Assembly (NCBI GenBank): GCA_019636385.1
Contig: JAHBXT010000001.1
Span: 868,001 to 932,000 of the forward strand
Source: Pirellulaceae bacterium
GTDB taxonomy: Bacteria > Planctomycetota > Planctomycetia > Pirellulales > Pirellulaceae
Length of the DNA stretch: 64,000 bases
Reading direction: 5' to 3'
Shown here one piece after another: positions 35,336 through 43,117 of this stretch. Numbering within the stretch: the first letter of the stretch is position 1; each line of letters begins with the position of its first letter. Below the pieces are notes generated by a model. It was not told where the DNA came from. It did no database searches and saw only the letters and a program-made list of their open reading frames with translations. Made by a program: the position numbers and the translations under genes.

Positions 35336-37114
35336 CTATCGTTTCGACGTTGCCTTTTTGTTTGGCGTATTGAAGGCTGCCGCCAGCTTAGACCCTTTGA
35401 ACTTGTCCTTGAGGTCCTTGGAAATCGAGAAACCCGCGTTTTCTGCGGCGTTGAGCAAGGTAGACGCAGAAAGGCACACGGCATCCTGCTCATTCGGATC
35501 TAGTTGCGAAAGCCCCTTCACGGCGTGGAGATACTGATCTCTGTGCTTCCGGCAGATTTCTTCCAGACCATTGATAATGTGGGTTCGTAGCAGCGACTCA
35601 TTCGCGGTTGCAAGGTCAGCAAGCAGAATTCGCACGACAGACGCAGCGAGTGCGGGCTCCTGCGCTGCTGCCTGTTTTGCACCGGCCTGTGAACGGATTC
35701 GATCGTCGCTCTCAATAGCGACAGCCAGTGATTTGGCCTTTTCATCAGCAGGCTGAAGTCCCTGTGCTCGTCCGCGACTCAAAGATGTTTGAGCCAAGAA
35801 CAGATAATCGTTGAGGTTGATTTCACCTGTGAGCTTCGGTTCTGCGAGGAGATACTCAATTAGCCCGACTCGTCCCATTGACTCGGTGACGAGCTTTGAC
35901 TCGATTCCATTGTTACCAGCCGAGTTAGCGGCCTTGGTTACCTCGTCAATCAGCGCAGAGCGTCCCGTTTCTGGGTCCACAGTCTCAGCAATCGCATTGA
36001 AGAATTCCTCCCAGACGTATTCCAGTACTGCTATCTTGATAAGCATGTCCTGCTTAACGTCCAGTCCATTTTCTTCGGCAAGACGCCGACGCAACGAAAG
36101 AATGTTCAAGAATCGCTTTATCTGTCGCGGGTTGCCCCTCAGCCCACGAGCGAGAACATGGACATACGGCATCACTTCCGACAGCTCACCCTTTACGTCC
36201 TTAAGCTTGCTGTCTATCAAGGCTTTGTTTTTCTCTGGCCAACTACATATCTCCTCTTCAATGCTGCCCTTGCATGTGTAGAACCCACGCCGCGCGGACA
36301 ATAGCGTGGGCCAATGCTCCTGATTGAGATTTCTTCCGATGATCAGCATTCCAACATAACACGCGATATCCCGCAGGTCTTGCTGGGGGATGGTGAACGG
36401 AATTTGCACGATCTTCTCAAGAAAATCTTTTTGACGCTGCTGCTCGCTGACCTTGTAGACTTCGCCAACAGCATGCTGAATCTTTGCTGCGTCAGCGCCA
36501 ATGACGAAGGTGCAAGCTGGCGTGTTCAGGAACAGCTTGATCGTTTCGAATGTTTCGATCACCTTCGCGCTTGAACATCGGTCAAGGTCATCAATAAACA
36601 CGACAATGCGATCAACCTTCGCTTTGGCGAGCAACCCCTCGAATTCCTTGTCGAACGCTTCCATGGTTTCCGCGATCTTCTCTGACTCTTCCTTGAAACA
36701 GTCGATGAAGTCGTTGATTTGCGGTGTCATTGTCATGACGCTTGTTGTCATGAATTTCGCGAGCTTCAGGACACTCGCCCCCTTCTTGAGCTTCTCGAAG
36801 GTATCTTTGGCGTCTTGCCAAAGGGTTTTATCCTCTGCCAGCTTTGCAAGGACAGCATGAATTAATGCCGACTGAGCTTCTTCACGCCCCTCATATCGCC
36901 AAGCGTTGAACCAGAGAGTCTTCGTGTTGACTTCGGGAGTTGAATCCACTTTCGCCTGGAGCATCCTCATCAGGCTCGTCTTACCACTACCCCAAGCTCC
37001 AAAGATGCCAAGGGTCAAGGGAGCCAAGTCTTTCATCGTGCACGTATCAGCGAGCACAGAGACATAACTAGCAAATCCCAGAAAATCTTGGTCAGTGTCT
37101 CGATCGGACCACAT
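35336..37114 (-). CDS. qatA: QatA-like KAP-family P-loop NTPase
   Basis: The 592-residue protein has the KAP NTPase layout: Walker A GAWGSGKTS (39-47), 'WFNAWRYEGREEAQ' near 68-81, typical of KAP proteins, and Walker B VVFIDDLDRC (171-180). A GNPRQIKRFLN sensor-like motif lies near residue 325. The segment between Walker A and B contains a moderately hydrophobic helix (about 112-132), as in membrane-associated KAP ATPases. QatA is the ATPase of the Qat defence system. It is the first gene of an operon qatA-qatB-qatC-ASCH with tight spacing. It is divergent from the XRE/ImmA gene across 219 bp. Confidence 0.87.
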   Translation of the reverse strand: MWSDRDTDQDFLGFASYVSVLADTCTMKDLAPLTLGIFGAWGSGKTSLMRMLQAKVDSTPEVNTKTLWFNAWRYEGREEAQSALIHAVLAKLAEDKTLWQDAKDTFEKLKKGASVLKLAKFMTTSVMTMTPQINDFIDCFKEESEKIAETMEAFDKEFEGLLAKAKVDRIVVFIDDLDRCSSAKVIETFETIKLFLNTPACTFVIGADAAKIQHAVGEVYKVSEQQRQKDFLEKIVQIPFTIPQQDLRDIACYVGMLIIGRNLNQEHWPTLLSARRGFYTCKGSIEEEICSWPEKNKALIDSKLKDVKGELSEVMPYVHVLARGLRGNPRQIKRFLNILSLRRRLAEENGLDVKQDMLIKIAVLEYVWEEFFNAIAETVDPETGRSALIDEVTKAANSAGNNGIESKLVTESMGRVGLIEYLLAEPKLTGEINLNDYLFLAQTSLSRGRAQGLQPADEKAKSLAVAIESDDRIRSQAGAKQAAAQEPALAASVVRILLADLATANESLLRTHIINGLEEICRKHRDQYLHAVKGLSQLDPNEQDAVCLSASTLLNAAENAGFSISKDLKDKFKGSKLAAAFNTPNKKATSKR

Positions 37115-37333
37115 GGACTTATTTCACCCGCTAAAAGTTCATCATTTCGCGCAATTGGCCCCGCTTGGCGCTTTACGCGGCTCAGCCCCCTCCGATTGTG
37201 CGGATATCGAACACGCAAGTCAAGTCCTTGCGTAAATGTTCCGATCATGCAAGAATAGAAACTGAAGTACGGAGGAGCCTCTTCCCCGGTACGGCCTGGC
37301 GGTTCCGTCAAGCCACAGACAGGGAGAAATGCC
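37115..37333. promoter_or_regulatory. divergent region between the Qat-like operon and the XRE/ImmA-PIN pair
   Basis: The 219-bp gap separates two head-to-head units. An XRE-family regulator is encoded on one side and could bind here. I cannot point to a clear operator. A GGGAGAA precedes the ATG at 37334. Confidence 0.4.
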
Positions 37334-38572
37334 ATGAACATCGACCAAATCACTCTCGCCTCCCGGCTGAAGGAGGCCCGCATTGCTGCGAGTCTCACGC
37401 AGGAGCAAGTTGCTCAGGAGCTGGAATTGCCGCGTACGGCGATTGTCCAGGTCGAAGCCGGGAATCGCGCCGTCAGCACTCTCGAACTGGCCAAACTCGC
37501 GCAGCTCTATGGGCGGTCAATCGCCGGTTTCTTTGCCGACGCACCCTCTGCAGAAGAGGATGTGCTGGTGGCCCTGTTCCGTGCTGCGCAGGTCGAGGGG
37601 CAAGACCTCCCTTGGCAAACCGAGGTCGCCCGCTACCTGGAAATCTGTCGCGCGGGGGTCGAACTGGAACGCCTGCTCGACCGACCGCCGCATGTCGGCC
37701 CGCCGTCCTACGACTTGCCGCTACCACGCAATGTCATGGAAGCGGTGGAGCAGGGCAATCTCGTCGCGGAACAGGAGCGACGGCGACTGTCTCTCGGTCA
37801 CAACCCCATTCCCGACATGTCCGACCTGATCAACAGTCAGAACATCTGGGCTTCGGGCGCAGAACTCCCGGAAGATATGTCCGGCCTGTTCCTGAATCAC
37901 TCCTCAATCGGGCTCTGCATCCTGGTCAACTTCGGCCATCCTCGCGCCCGGAAACGCTTCTCCTACGCCCACGAGTATGCTCATGCGCTGCTCGACCGTC
38001 AGGATGCGGCCACGGTCTCGCGTGAAGAAAACCGTCGCAAACTCCCTGAAGTCCGCGCCAATGCCTTCGCAGCGGCGTTCTTACTACCCCGCACCGGAGT
38101 CTGGGCGTTTCTCAACGCTCGCTTCAAGGCCGGACCGAGCCTCATCGAGCAGACGGTCTATGATCCAGCTGCCGAGCAGAACGCCGAAGAAGTCCGTGCC
38201 TCCCGTCGGGCCGCGCCACGCTCCCAGGTGCTGACCTACGAAGACATCGCCACTCTGGCCCATCACTTTGGCGTCAGCTATCAGGCCGCACTCTTTCGAC
38301 TGAAGAGCTTGTCCATCGTCAACGAAGCCGAGTTCACCGAATTGCGGGACAAGGAGCAGTTTGGACGGCAGTATCTGGAGTTGCTACAAGTGCTGGAGGA
38401 TCTCGAAGGGCATGACCAGCGCAAGCCGGATCGAGAAATTGTCAGTCAGGTAGTCCATCTGGCCCTGGAAGCCTACCGCAGGGAGGAAATCTCCCAGGGC
38501 AAATTGCGCGACCTCAGTAAACTCCTGAATTTCTCGGCGAAAGCGCTGGTCATGTTGGCGGAGGCCGCTTAG
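37334..38572 (+). CDS. XRE helix-turn-helix / ImmA-IrrE metallopeptidase
   Basis: The 412-residue protein has an N-terminal XRE helix-turn-helix (about 8-65, 'TQEQVAQELELPRTAIVQVEAGNR' region) followed by an ImmA/IrrE (COG2856) domain. The zinc protease motif is H213-E-Y-A-H217, with an ASRR-like helical region after it. ImmA-type proteases cleave repressors, as in ICEBs1 and phage induction, or act in toxin-antitoxin and stress circuits. The 3' neighbour is a PIN-domain gene 28 bp away on the same strand. Its position head-to-head with the Qat-like operon suggests control of, or partnership in, the same defence island. Confidence 0.88.
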   Translation: MNIDQITLASRLKEARIAASLTQEQVAQELELPRTAIVQVEAGNRAVSTLELAKLAQLYGRSIAGFFADAPSAEEDVLVALFRAAQVEGQDLPWQTEVARYLEICRAGVELERLLDRPPHVGPPSYDLPLPRNVMEAVEQGNLVAEQERRRLSLGHNPIPDMSDLINSQNIWASGAELPEDMSGLFLNHSSIGLCILVNFGHPRARKRFSYAHEYAHALLDRQDAATVSREENRRKLPEVRANAFAAAFLLPRTGVWAFLNARFKAGPSLIEQTVYDPAAEQNAEEVRASRRAAPRSQVLTYEDIATLAHHFGVSYQAALFRLKSLSIVNEAEFTELRDKEQFGRQYLELLQVLEDLEGHDQRKPDREIVSQVVHLALEAYRREEISQGKLRDLSKLLNFSAKALVMLAEAA

Positions 38573-38600
38573 CACTGATCCGCCTCAGGGATGAACCTCG

Positions 38601-39119
38601 ATGAGCACAGTCATCGTCATCACGGACACGAGTGTCCTGGTCAACTTTCTGGTACTCGATCAGGCCGCATTGCTGGCGCGACTGCCGGATCATCGCTTCG
38701 TGGTCACGGAGCACGTCCGCGCGGAAATCACCGACCACTATCAGGATCAGCTCCAGCGTCTGGAGGCGGCCTTTACCGCTGGCATCCTCGAAGAAATCCG
38801 AGTTACCGATCTGCCAGAGGTGCAGCTCTTCGCCCAACTGACAGCTACAGGATTAGGCATCGGCGAATGCTCGGCGATTGCCGTCGCAGCTCATCGTCAA
38901 CTCGCTCTGGCCATCGAAGACAAACGCGCGGTCAAGAAGCTCAAGACCGTTGGTCTGCAGCTGACGCTTCATTCCACGGAGACGATTGTCGTCCTGCTGA
39001 TTCAGCACGCCGTGCTGACCTTCCAGGAAGCTGACACCATGAAGCAGGAATGGGAGCTGCACCACCGCTTTCGCTTGCCGTTTGGTAGCTTCGCCGAACG
39101 GCTCTCCTCCTCTCCCTGA
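38601..39119 (+). CDS. PIN-domain (DUF3368-like) putative nuclease or toxin
   Basis: The 172-residue protein opens with VIVITDTSVLVNFLVL, the first acidic strand of a PIN fold (D9). A glutamate in 'GIGECSAIAVA' and a later aspartate in 'LAIEDKRAVKKL' complete the likely metal site. PIN domains are Mg-dependent ribonucleases and common toxins. Here the partner is the preceding XRE/ImmA gene, an arrangement known from toxin-antitoxin-like pairs. Whether the protease-regulator neutralises the nuclease is inference. No antitoxin of the usual small DNA-binding type is present. Confidence 0.82.
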   Translation: MSTVIVITDTSVLVNFLVLDQAALLARLPDHRFVVTEHVRAEITDHYQDQLQRLEAAFTAGILEEIRVTDLPEVQLFAQLTATGLGIGECSAIAVAAHRQLALAIEDKRAVKKLKTVGLQLTLHSTETIVVLLIQHAVLTFQEADTMKQEWELHHRFRLPFGSFAERLSSSP

Positions 39120-39486
39120 GCAACCTATCCGAAGCACCGCCTCGTCATGACGTCGCCGAGCCGACAGCCACGAGATAGCACTCTGGTTGATTTGGCTCTC
39201 AGAAGAGGCGCTGCCGCCGACACTTACGCCGCAGGCGTGATCGCAACCCGTTGTGGTCTCAGCAGTTGCGCAATTGGATCCCGCATCCATGAAGACCCGG
39301 GTCATTAGTCGGGGCAACAAGACGGCGATTGAACTTTTTCTGAGTGGCGTTCGCAGTTGGGAAGACCGAGTTCGGCAAGTCATTTCGACGCAAACCGTTA
39401 GTCAGTCGGCAGAAAGCTAACCAGCAGCTTTCCGTCTTGAATCGCGTTCGGAATCGACAAGCTTTTCACAACTGTCGGATCTTGCG
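39120..39486. other. intergenic region holding repeat copy 3
   Basis: The stretch lies between the PIN gene and the DUF1254/DUF1214 gene, which converge. It contains the dispersed repeat at 39309 and the CGACGCAA block at 39386. No gene is credible in it. Confidence 0.5.
39309..39346. repeat. dispersed 38-bp repeat, copy 3
   Basis: The copy begins TCGGGGCAACAAGACGGCGA and continues TTGAACTTTTTC. It is closest to copy 2 (32554), and the CGACGCAA block follows at the same distance. It lies 140 bp downstream of the DUF1254/DUF1214 stop. Confidence 0.7.
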
Positions 39487-41004
39487 TTACTGTTGAAGTT
39501 CGATCTCTCCTGGCCGCCACGTCTTGTCGAACCAAGGCTGTAGCGGGCCATAGAGCCGCAGCAGTGTATTCCAGCCCTTGCCGGGGACGGTCTGCACCCA
39601 GTTGTTTTCCTTCCCGGCGGGAGCCTTCGGCCCGAAGTACAAGTCGACCGAACCGTCCGCATTAACCAACACCTTCTCATTCTGGCTGGTGACCGCTGGC
39701 CATCGTTGATCGGTCTGGAGCATGGAGCGCGTCTGATTGTCGTACAGGATCACCGACCAGAACTGCTTAACGGGGATATTGGGCGGCAGATGCAGTTTGT
39801 AGTTCTTGCCGCCGTCGAGAGCGCGTCCGTTGGCGTCAACGAAGGCGGCCATATACTGTGACCCCGCTCCCACAGTCTTTGAATCCATCGCAGGCGTCAC
39901 GCCGGTGGCATAAAAGAAGAACGCCGAATAGGCGTCCAGAACTCGCGCGCCGTCCTGCTCGAACTTATAGCCGCCATAGAAGCCGGACCGCCATGCGCTG
40001 TTCGGGTAGTAGTAGCTCTCCTTAATTCGCAAGCGGTAATTCATGGCACGCGCGGTGGCGTCACCGACCACGGCGGCCTCGGTCAGAATTTTCTTCATGC
40101 GGGCATCAGGCTCAAATGGCTTGCCCTTCTGAATACCGATCGAGGCGTACAGGCCAAGTGTGACTGGATCGACCGAATCGGTCGGTTCTTCCTGCACGAT
40201 TTGGTTGAGATACTCCCAAAACGGATAGTCCGCTGGCGCAAGTGTGCTGAACGCCTTGCCGGAGACATGAACGAAATTTAGCTGCGGGGGATTGGCAGCG
40301 TCTTTAAGCCGATAGATCTTCGTGTGCTTTTCCACGAGATCCACACCCGGTTTGGGATCGCCATCCACGAGAAAGGATCGCCACGGTACCCAGACGCTGA
40401 ACGTCGCAGGGCGCACGACTAAGTAGCCGGGCGGCACGTTCTCGGTATAGCCCGGGGGCAGGATCAGGTATTTGCCGCCTTTTCCCTTGTCGGGGCCGAC
40501 GAGGCCGATATCGGTGACAAAGCTGTACCACATGTCGTTCATCAGACCGAGAACGTTCGGCGGCACTTCCAGCACTAACGGCCCTTCCCGTAGATCGAGC
40601 CAGAACCACGTGTACGGTGTGTTGTTGTTGGGCGTGAGGAAGAGCGATTTCGAGTCCATGCGATCCTCGAAGATCGGCACGGTCAAATTGATCTGTCCGA
40701 GTTCAGCAATTCCCTTGCGATTGGCCAATTGACTTACTGGCGCGAGTCCCAGCAGGTACGCCTGCACGGCGCGCTGAAAGTCGAGGTTGTCATAGAGCTT
40801 TTCGACGGTCGAGTCGTCGGGGAACCCATCAAAGAACTTGAGCTTCCCCAACCGCGTTTCCACCTCGTCAGGAATTGCGATCCCCCTCGGAATCTCAGTT
40901 GTCATCTTGTATTTGGCAGGAGGCTGTTGTGCCATGCACGCCGTGCCGAACAGTAGAAGCGCGGGCAGAGCAGTGGCGATGATCGTTGAATTCCGACGTG
41001 CCAT
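39487..41004 (-). CDS. exported DUF1254/DUF1214 protein
   Basis: The 505-residue protein has a signal peptide (ALPALLLFGTACMA). The first part is DUF1254 (about 50-210), with TPNNNTPYTWFWLDLREGP and VPPNVLGLMNDMWYSF. DUF1214 follows (about 330-490), with 'KNYKLHLPPNIPVKQFWSVILYD' and 'GSVDLYFGPKAPAGKENNW'. These paired domains are widespread exported proteins of unknown activity, sometimes linked to VirE2-interacting-like proteins. The start is set at 41004, giving the signal peptide; an in-frame Met 12 codons earlier is rejected. It is the only gene of its unit, bracketed by repeat copies 3 and 4. Confidence 0.85.
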   Translation of the reverse strand: MARRNSTIIATALPALLLFGTACMAQQPPAKYKMTTEIPRGIAIPDEVETRLGKLKFFDGFPDDSTVEKLYDNLDFQRAVQAYLLGLAPVSQLANRKGIAELGQINLTVPIFEDRMDSKSLFLTPNNNTPYTWFWLDLREGPLVLEVPPNVLGLMNDMWYSFVTDIGLVGPDKGKGGKYLILPPGYTENVPPGYLVVRPATFSVWVPWRSFLVDGDPKPGVDLVEKHTKIYRLKDAANPPQLNFVHVSGKAFSTLAPADYPFWEYLNQIVQEEPTDSVDPVTLGLYASIGIQKGKPFEPDARMKKILTEAAVVGDATARAMNYRLRIKESYYYPNSAWRSGFYGGYKFEQDGARVLDAYSAFFFYATGVTPAMDSKTVGAGSQYMAAFVDANGRALDGGKNYKLHLPPNIPVKQFWSVILYDNQTRSMLQTDQRWPAVTSQNEKVLVNADGSVDLYFGPKAPAGKENNWVQTVPGKGWNTLLRLYGPLQPWFDKTWRPGEIELQQ

Positions 41005-41115
41005 TTCGTGTTCCGTTCTCTTGCAGAAGGGGGACGTCAATTACGTTCCTAAATCAATCAAATTCCTTGGATCGGCAGCAAAGCAGCTTTGTCTGGCTCG
41101 CGCAAGCAACTCGAA

Positions 41116-41175
41116 ACAGTCGGCGGGATTTGAACTCCGCAGGCCCTTTATTGACAGGACGTTGCGTTCGACTGC
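41116..41175 (-). other. tRNA-like fold or tRNA remnant
   Basis: On the minus strand a 7-bp acceptor-like stem (41175-41169 with 41122-41116) encloses a T-arm-like GGAGTTCAAATCCCGCC. The total is only 60 bases and no anticodon arm can be drawn, so it is not a functional tRNA. It lies about 110 bp before the DUF1254/DUF1214 start. Confidence 0.3.
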
Positions 41176-41251
41176 ATGACTTGTCAGTCATTCTCCAGCG
41201 GCCCACCGAACGTTTCCACACGTGCAGCATTGTAACCGCAAAGTGATGCCG

Positions 41252-41296
41252 CAAAAAGAGAAACAGCTCGTCGCAAACTCTTGCGACGAGCTGTTT
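41252..41296 (-). terminator. intrinsic terminator of the four-helix-bundle gene
   Basis: A perfect 16-bp stem (41261-41276 with 41281-41296) with a 4-base loop is followed on the minus strand by TTT-C-T-C-TTTTT. It lies 66 bp after the stop of the S23-type gene on the same strand. Confidence 0.8.
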
Positions 41297-41306
41297 TGAC
41301 TTCAAG

Positions 41307-41346
41307 TCGGGGTGACAGGACACCAGTTGAGCATTTTTGGTTGTCC
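41307..41346. repeat. dispersed 38-bp repeat, copy 4
   Basis: The copy begins TCGGGGTGACAGGACACCAG and continues TTGAGCATTTTTGG. It lies between the S23-type gene stop (41362) and its terminator. Its first bases equal the complement of the tRNA-Pro 3' end at 41898 for TCGGGGTGAC. Confidence 0.65.
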
Positions 41347-41361
41347 GTTCAAGATCGGGCA

Positions 41362-41724
41362 TCAGATTTTTCGATTCTCCAAACCGCTGATCAGCCCTGA
41401 GAGCATCTTGGAGATCTCCTCAAGTTGCGACTTCAACTCGGCGTGCTTAGTTTCATCGAGCAAGCTGCGGCGTCGAGCTAACTCGAGTAGCGGCACACAC
41501 TCTTGGACCGATCCGCGTGCGATGATGAAGAAGTTCTTGCGGTCAGCTTTCGTGAAGCGTCCGTTGCCTTCAGCGATGTTGGCGGAAATCGAAAGAGCAG
41601 CCCGGTTGAGTTGGTCAACGAGAAAACCGTAACCGCGGGAGAACTGCTCGGTAGCGGTGCAAACTTCGTCGGCGAAGTCGAGGGACTTTTGGTAGACCAG
41701 CAGCTTTTCGAACTGGAAAGTCAT
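41362..41724 (-). CDS. four-helix-bundle protein (S23 / 23S rRNA intervening-sequence family)
   Basis: The 120-residue protein has the family opening 'FEKLLVYQKSLDFADEV', the central SANIAEGNGR motif and four amphipathic helices. The family was named from ORFs inside 23S rRNA intervening sequences and includes Avd, the accessory protein of diversity-generating retroelements. Here there is no rRNA and no reverse transcriptase nearby. The gene lies beside tRNA-Pro, flanked by inverted repeats on one side and a terminator plus repeat copy 4 on the other, which suggests a mobile unit. Its molecular role is unknown. Confidence 0.88.
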   Translation of the reverse strand: MTFQFEKLLVYQKSLDFADEVCTATEQFSRGYGFLVDQLNRAALSISANIAEGNGRFTKADRKNFFIIARGSVQECVPLLELARRRSLLDETKHAELKSQLEEISKMLSGLISGLENRKI

Positions 41725-41745
41725 TCAGCTGCTCCGGGAAGAAGT

Positions 41746-41870
41746 GAGTAGAGCAGTAGAAAGTAGACCGAGCAGAGAAGAGAAGGTCGAGCGGCCATGA
41801 ACGTCTGCACCCCTAGAAGACTCGGGGGTGCGGAGGCTCTACTGCTCTACTTTCTCTTCTCTACTCTCTA
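41746..41870. repeat. inverted AGTAGA-type repeats beside the S23-type gene
   Basis: The stretch 41746-41785, made of AGTAGA/AGCAGTAGAAAGTAG words, is partly the inverse complement of 41837-41870. Each side also contains internal tandem copies. Together they could form a large stem-loop between the S23-type gene and tRNA-Pro. From memory, such AGTAGA arrays often accompany S23-type genes. Confidence 0.6.
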
Positions 41871-41896
41871 TTTTTTGGGCCTGAAGGCCCAAAAAA
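41871..41896 (-). terminator. bidirectional-looking terminator after tRNA-Pro
   Basis: A perfect palindrome, six T, GGGCC, a 4-base loop, GGCCC and six A, begins directly after the tRNA 3' end on the minus strand. It works as an intrinsic terminator in either direction. Confidence 0.85.
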
Positions 41897-41970
41897 TCGG
41901 GGTGACTGGATTTGAACCAGCGGCCTCTGCGTCCCGAACGCAGCGCTCTACCAGGCTGAGCCACACCCCG
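41897..41970 (-). tRNA. tRNA-Pro(CGG)
   Basis: The 74-base cloverleaf on the minus strand pairs CGGGGTG with CACCCCG and has discriminator A. The anticodon loop TTCGGGA gives anticodon CGG, reading CCG proline codons. The T-arm contains GGTTCAAATCC. The CCA end is not encoded. The tRNA 3' end faces the accessory region, as expected if islands used it as an integration site. Confidence 0.95.
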
Positions 41971-42047
41971 GATGGATTTCATGGTTGGCCTTCCAACCGC
42001 TTATTATGGCTGCCTTAAGTGCGGACGACTAGGGGCGGATGGTCGTG

Positions 42048-43007
42048 CTACGGTTGCTTCCAAACCAAAGTACACTCGACAGCAGAGTGATCCGACAACG
42101 CTTCGACCCTGGGATCCAGGAAACGATTAACGGTAGCTTCCAACGGTTCTAGCTGCTGATGCTTGGCTTGAGGATTGATCAGAAAGATGTAGTCAATGCG
42201 GCGGCCACCGTCGGGCTTGATCTGATCCGAAGTTCCCCCAGCACCACGACCAACGGCGGGCCACAGGTCAATCAATTGGCTGTCAGGCTGCGCGCTGCGA
42301 AAATTCCCGATCATCAAGTTATATGCCGATTGTGCATTTTCCATTTCGGCGGTGTCGCCTCGCGTATTGAAGTCGCCCATCAACAGCGCCGGCCGCTGCG
42401 GCGACGCGTGCCGCCGTACGAATTCGGCAAACTCTAAATACTGACTGGGGCGAATGGCCGATTCCCGAGCTTCCAGGTGGGTCATGAAGACGTCCACTGA
42501 TTGATCTTCGCTCTTCTGGGAAGTGAGTGCGATGCGGGCATGCACGATGCCTTTGGTTGCAAAGCCATCGGCTAAGAAGCCATACTTTTCAGGACTGCTG
42601 CTCTGCGTATAGGTATGCACGTTGGTTGCCAAGAAGGGCATTCGGCTCATGATGGCCAGCCCGCCGGTGAAGCGGTTGGGTTGTACTTTCGGGCTGGCGA
42701 TCAGGTTGACCTCTTGCTTCCAGGACTTTTGCAATTCGGCTACTACTTGATCGCGCGGCTTGTCTTCAAACAGCTCACACAACCCAACGATGTCGTAGTC
42801 TGCCATCTTCTGACCGATCGTCTGTGCTCGATAGTCCGGCTTGCCACGTTTGTTGGCGATGGCACCAGGGCCGGGCAGGAATTGCACATTGTAGCTGATG
42901 ACGCGCAGCCGCCCGTCCTTCAGTCCGTCGTCACTGTAGCAGCACGGCACGGTGTGCGTGAAGTAAACAACAAGCGCCAGGGCGAGTGTTCGGGGGAGGT
43001 GTCTCAT
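42048..43007 (-). CDS. exported endonuclease/exonuclease/phosphatase (EEP) family protein
   Basis: The 319-residue protein has a signal peptide (about 1-24). EEP motifs follow: RVISYNVQFLPG, 'VGLCELFED' (metal Glu), FMTHLEA, LLMGDFNTRGD and LSDHSAVECTL at the C-terminus. The family includes sphingomyelinases, secreted DNases and inositol phosphatases. The order and the exported form fit a sphingomyelinase-like or other secreted phosphodiesterase. The substrate cannot be decided. The gene is the first beyond tRNA-Pro and is transcribed toward it. Confidence 0.85.
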   Translation of the reverse strand: MRHLPRTLALALVVYFTHTVPCCYSDDGLKDGRLRVISYNVQFLPGPGAIANKRGKPDYRAQTIGQKMADYDIVGLCELFEDKPRDQVVAELQKSWKQEVNLIASPKVQPNRFTGGLAIMSRMPFLATNVHTYTQSSSPEKYGFLADGFATKGIVHARIALTSQKSEDQSVDVFMTHLEARESAIRPSQYLEFAEFVRRHASPQRPALLMGDFNTRGDTAEMENAQSAYNLMIGNFRSAQPDSQLIDLWPAVGRGAGGTSDQIKPDGGRRIDYIFLINPQAKHQQLEPLEATVNRFLDPRVEALSDHSAVECTLVWKQP

Positions 43008-43117
43008 CTATGCGTCGTCCCGATGTAGGAATGATGTTAGTAGTCGATGGCTGCTGGTAAGAGGTCGTTCCCGAATGAGTGGTATGTGGCACTCACCTAC
43101 TGCGCGACGGTGTTGAA

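Noticed and set aside
35323..35493. Longer start for the QatB-like gene
   Set aside because: The extra 57 residues are encoded inside qatA, are Arg/Ser-rich without family features, and the ATG at 35322 has a good ribosome-binding site.
30213..41346. Calling the dispersed repeats integron attC sites
   Set aside because: Only copy 4 has a fitting core, no paired R'/R'' boxes at the right distance are seen, and no integrase is in the window. They are kept as repeats of unknown class.
41054..41362. A 102-residue minus-strand frame across the terminator and tRNA-like segment
   Set aside because: It reads through a perfect terminator stem and repeat copy 4 and has no recognisable motif.
41362..41724. 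Avd of a diversity-generating retroelement
   Set aside because: No reverse transcriptase, template repeat or variable repeat was found nearby; the general S23 family is the safer call.
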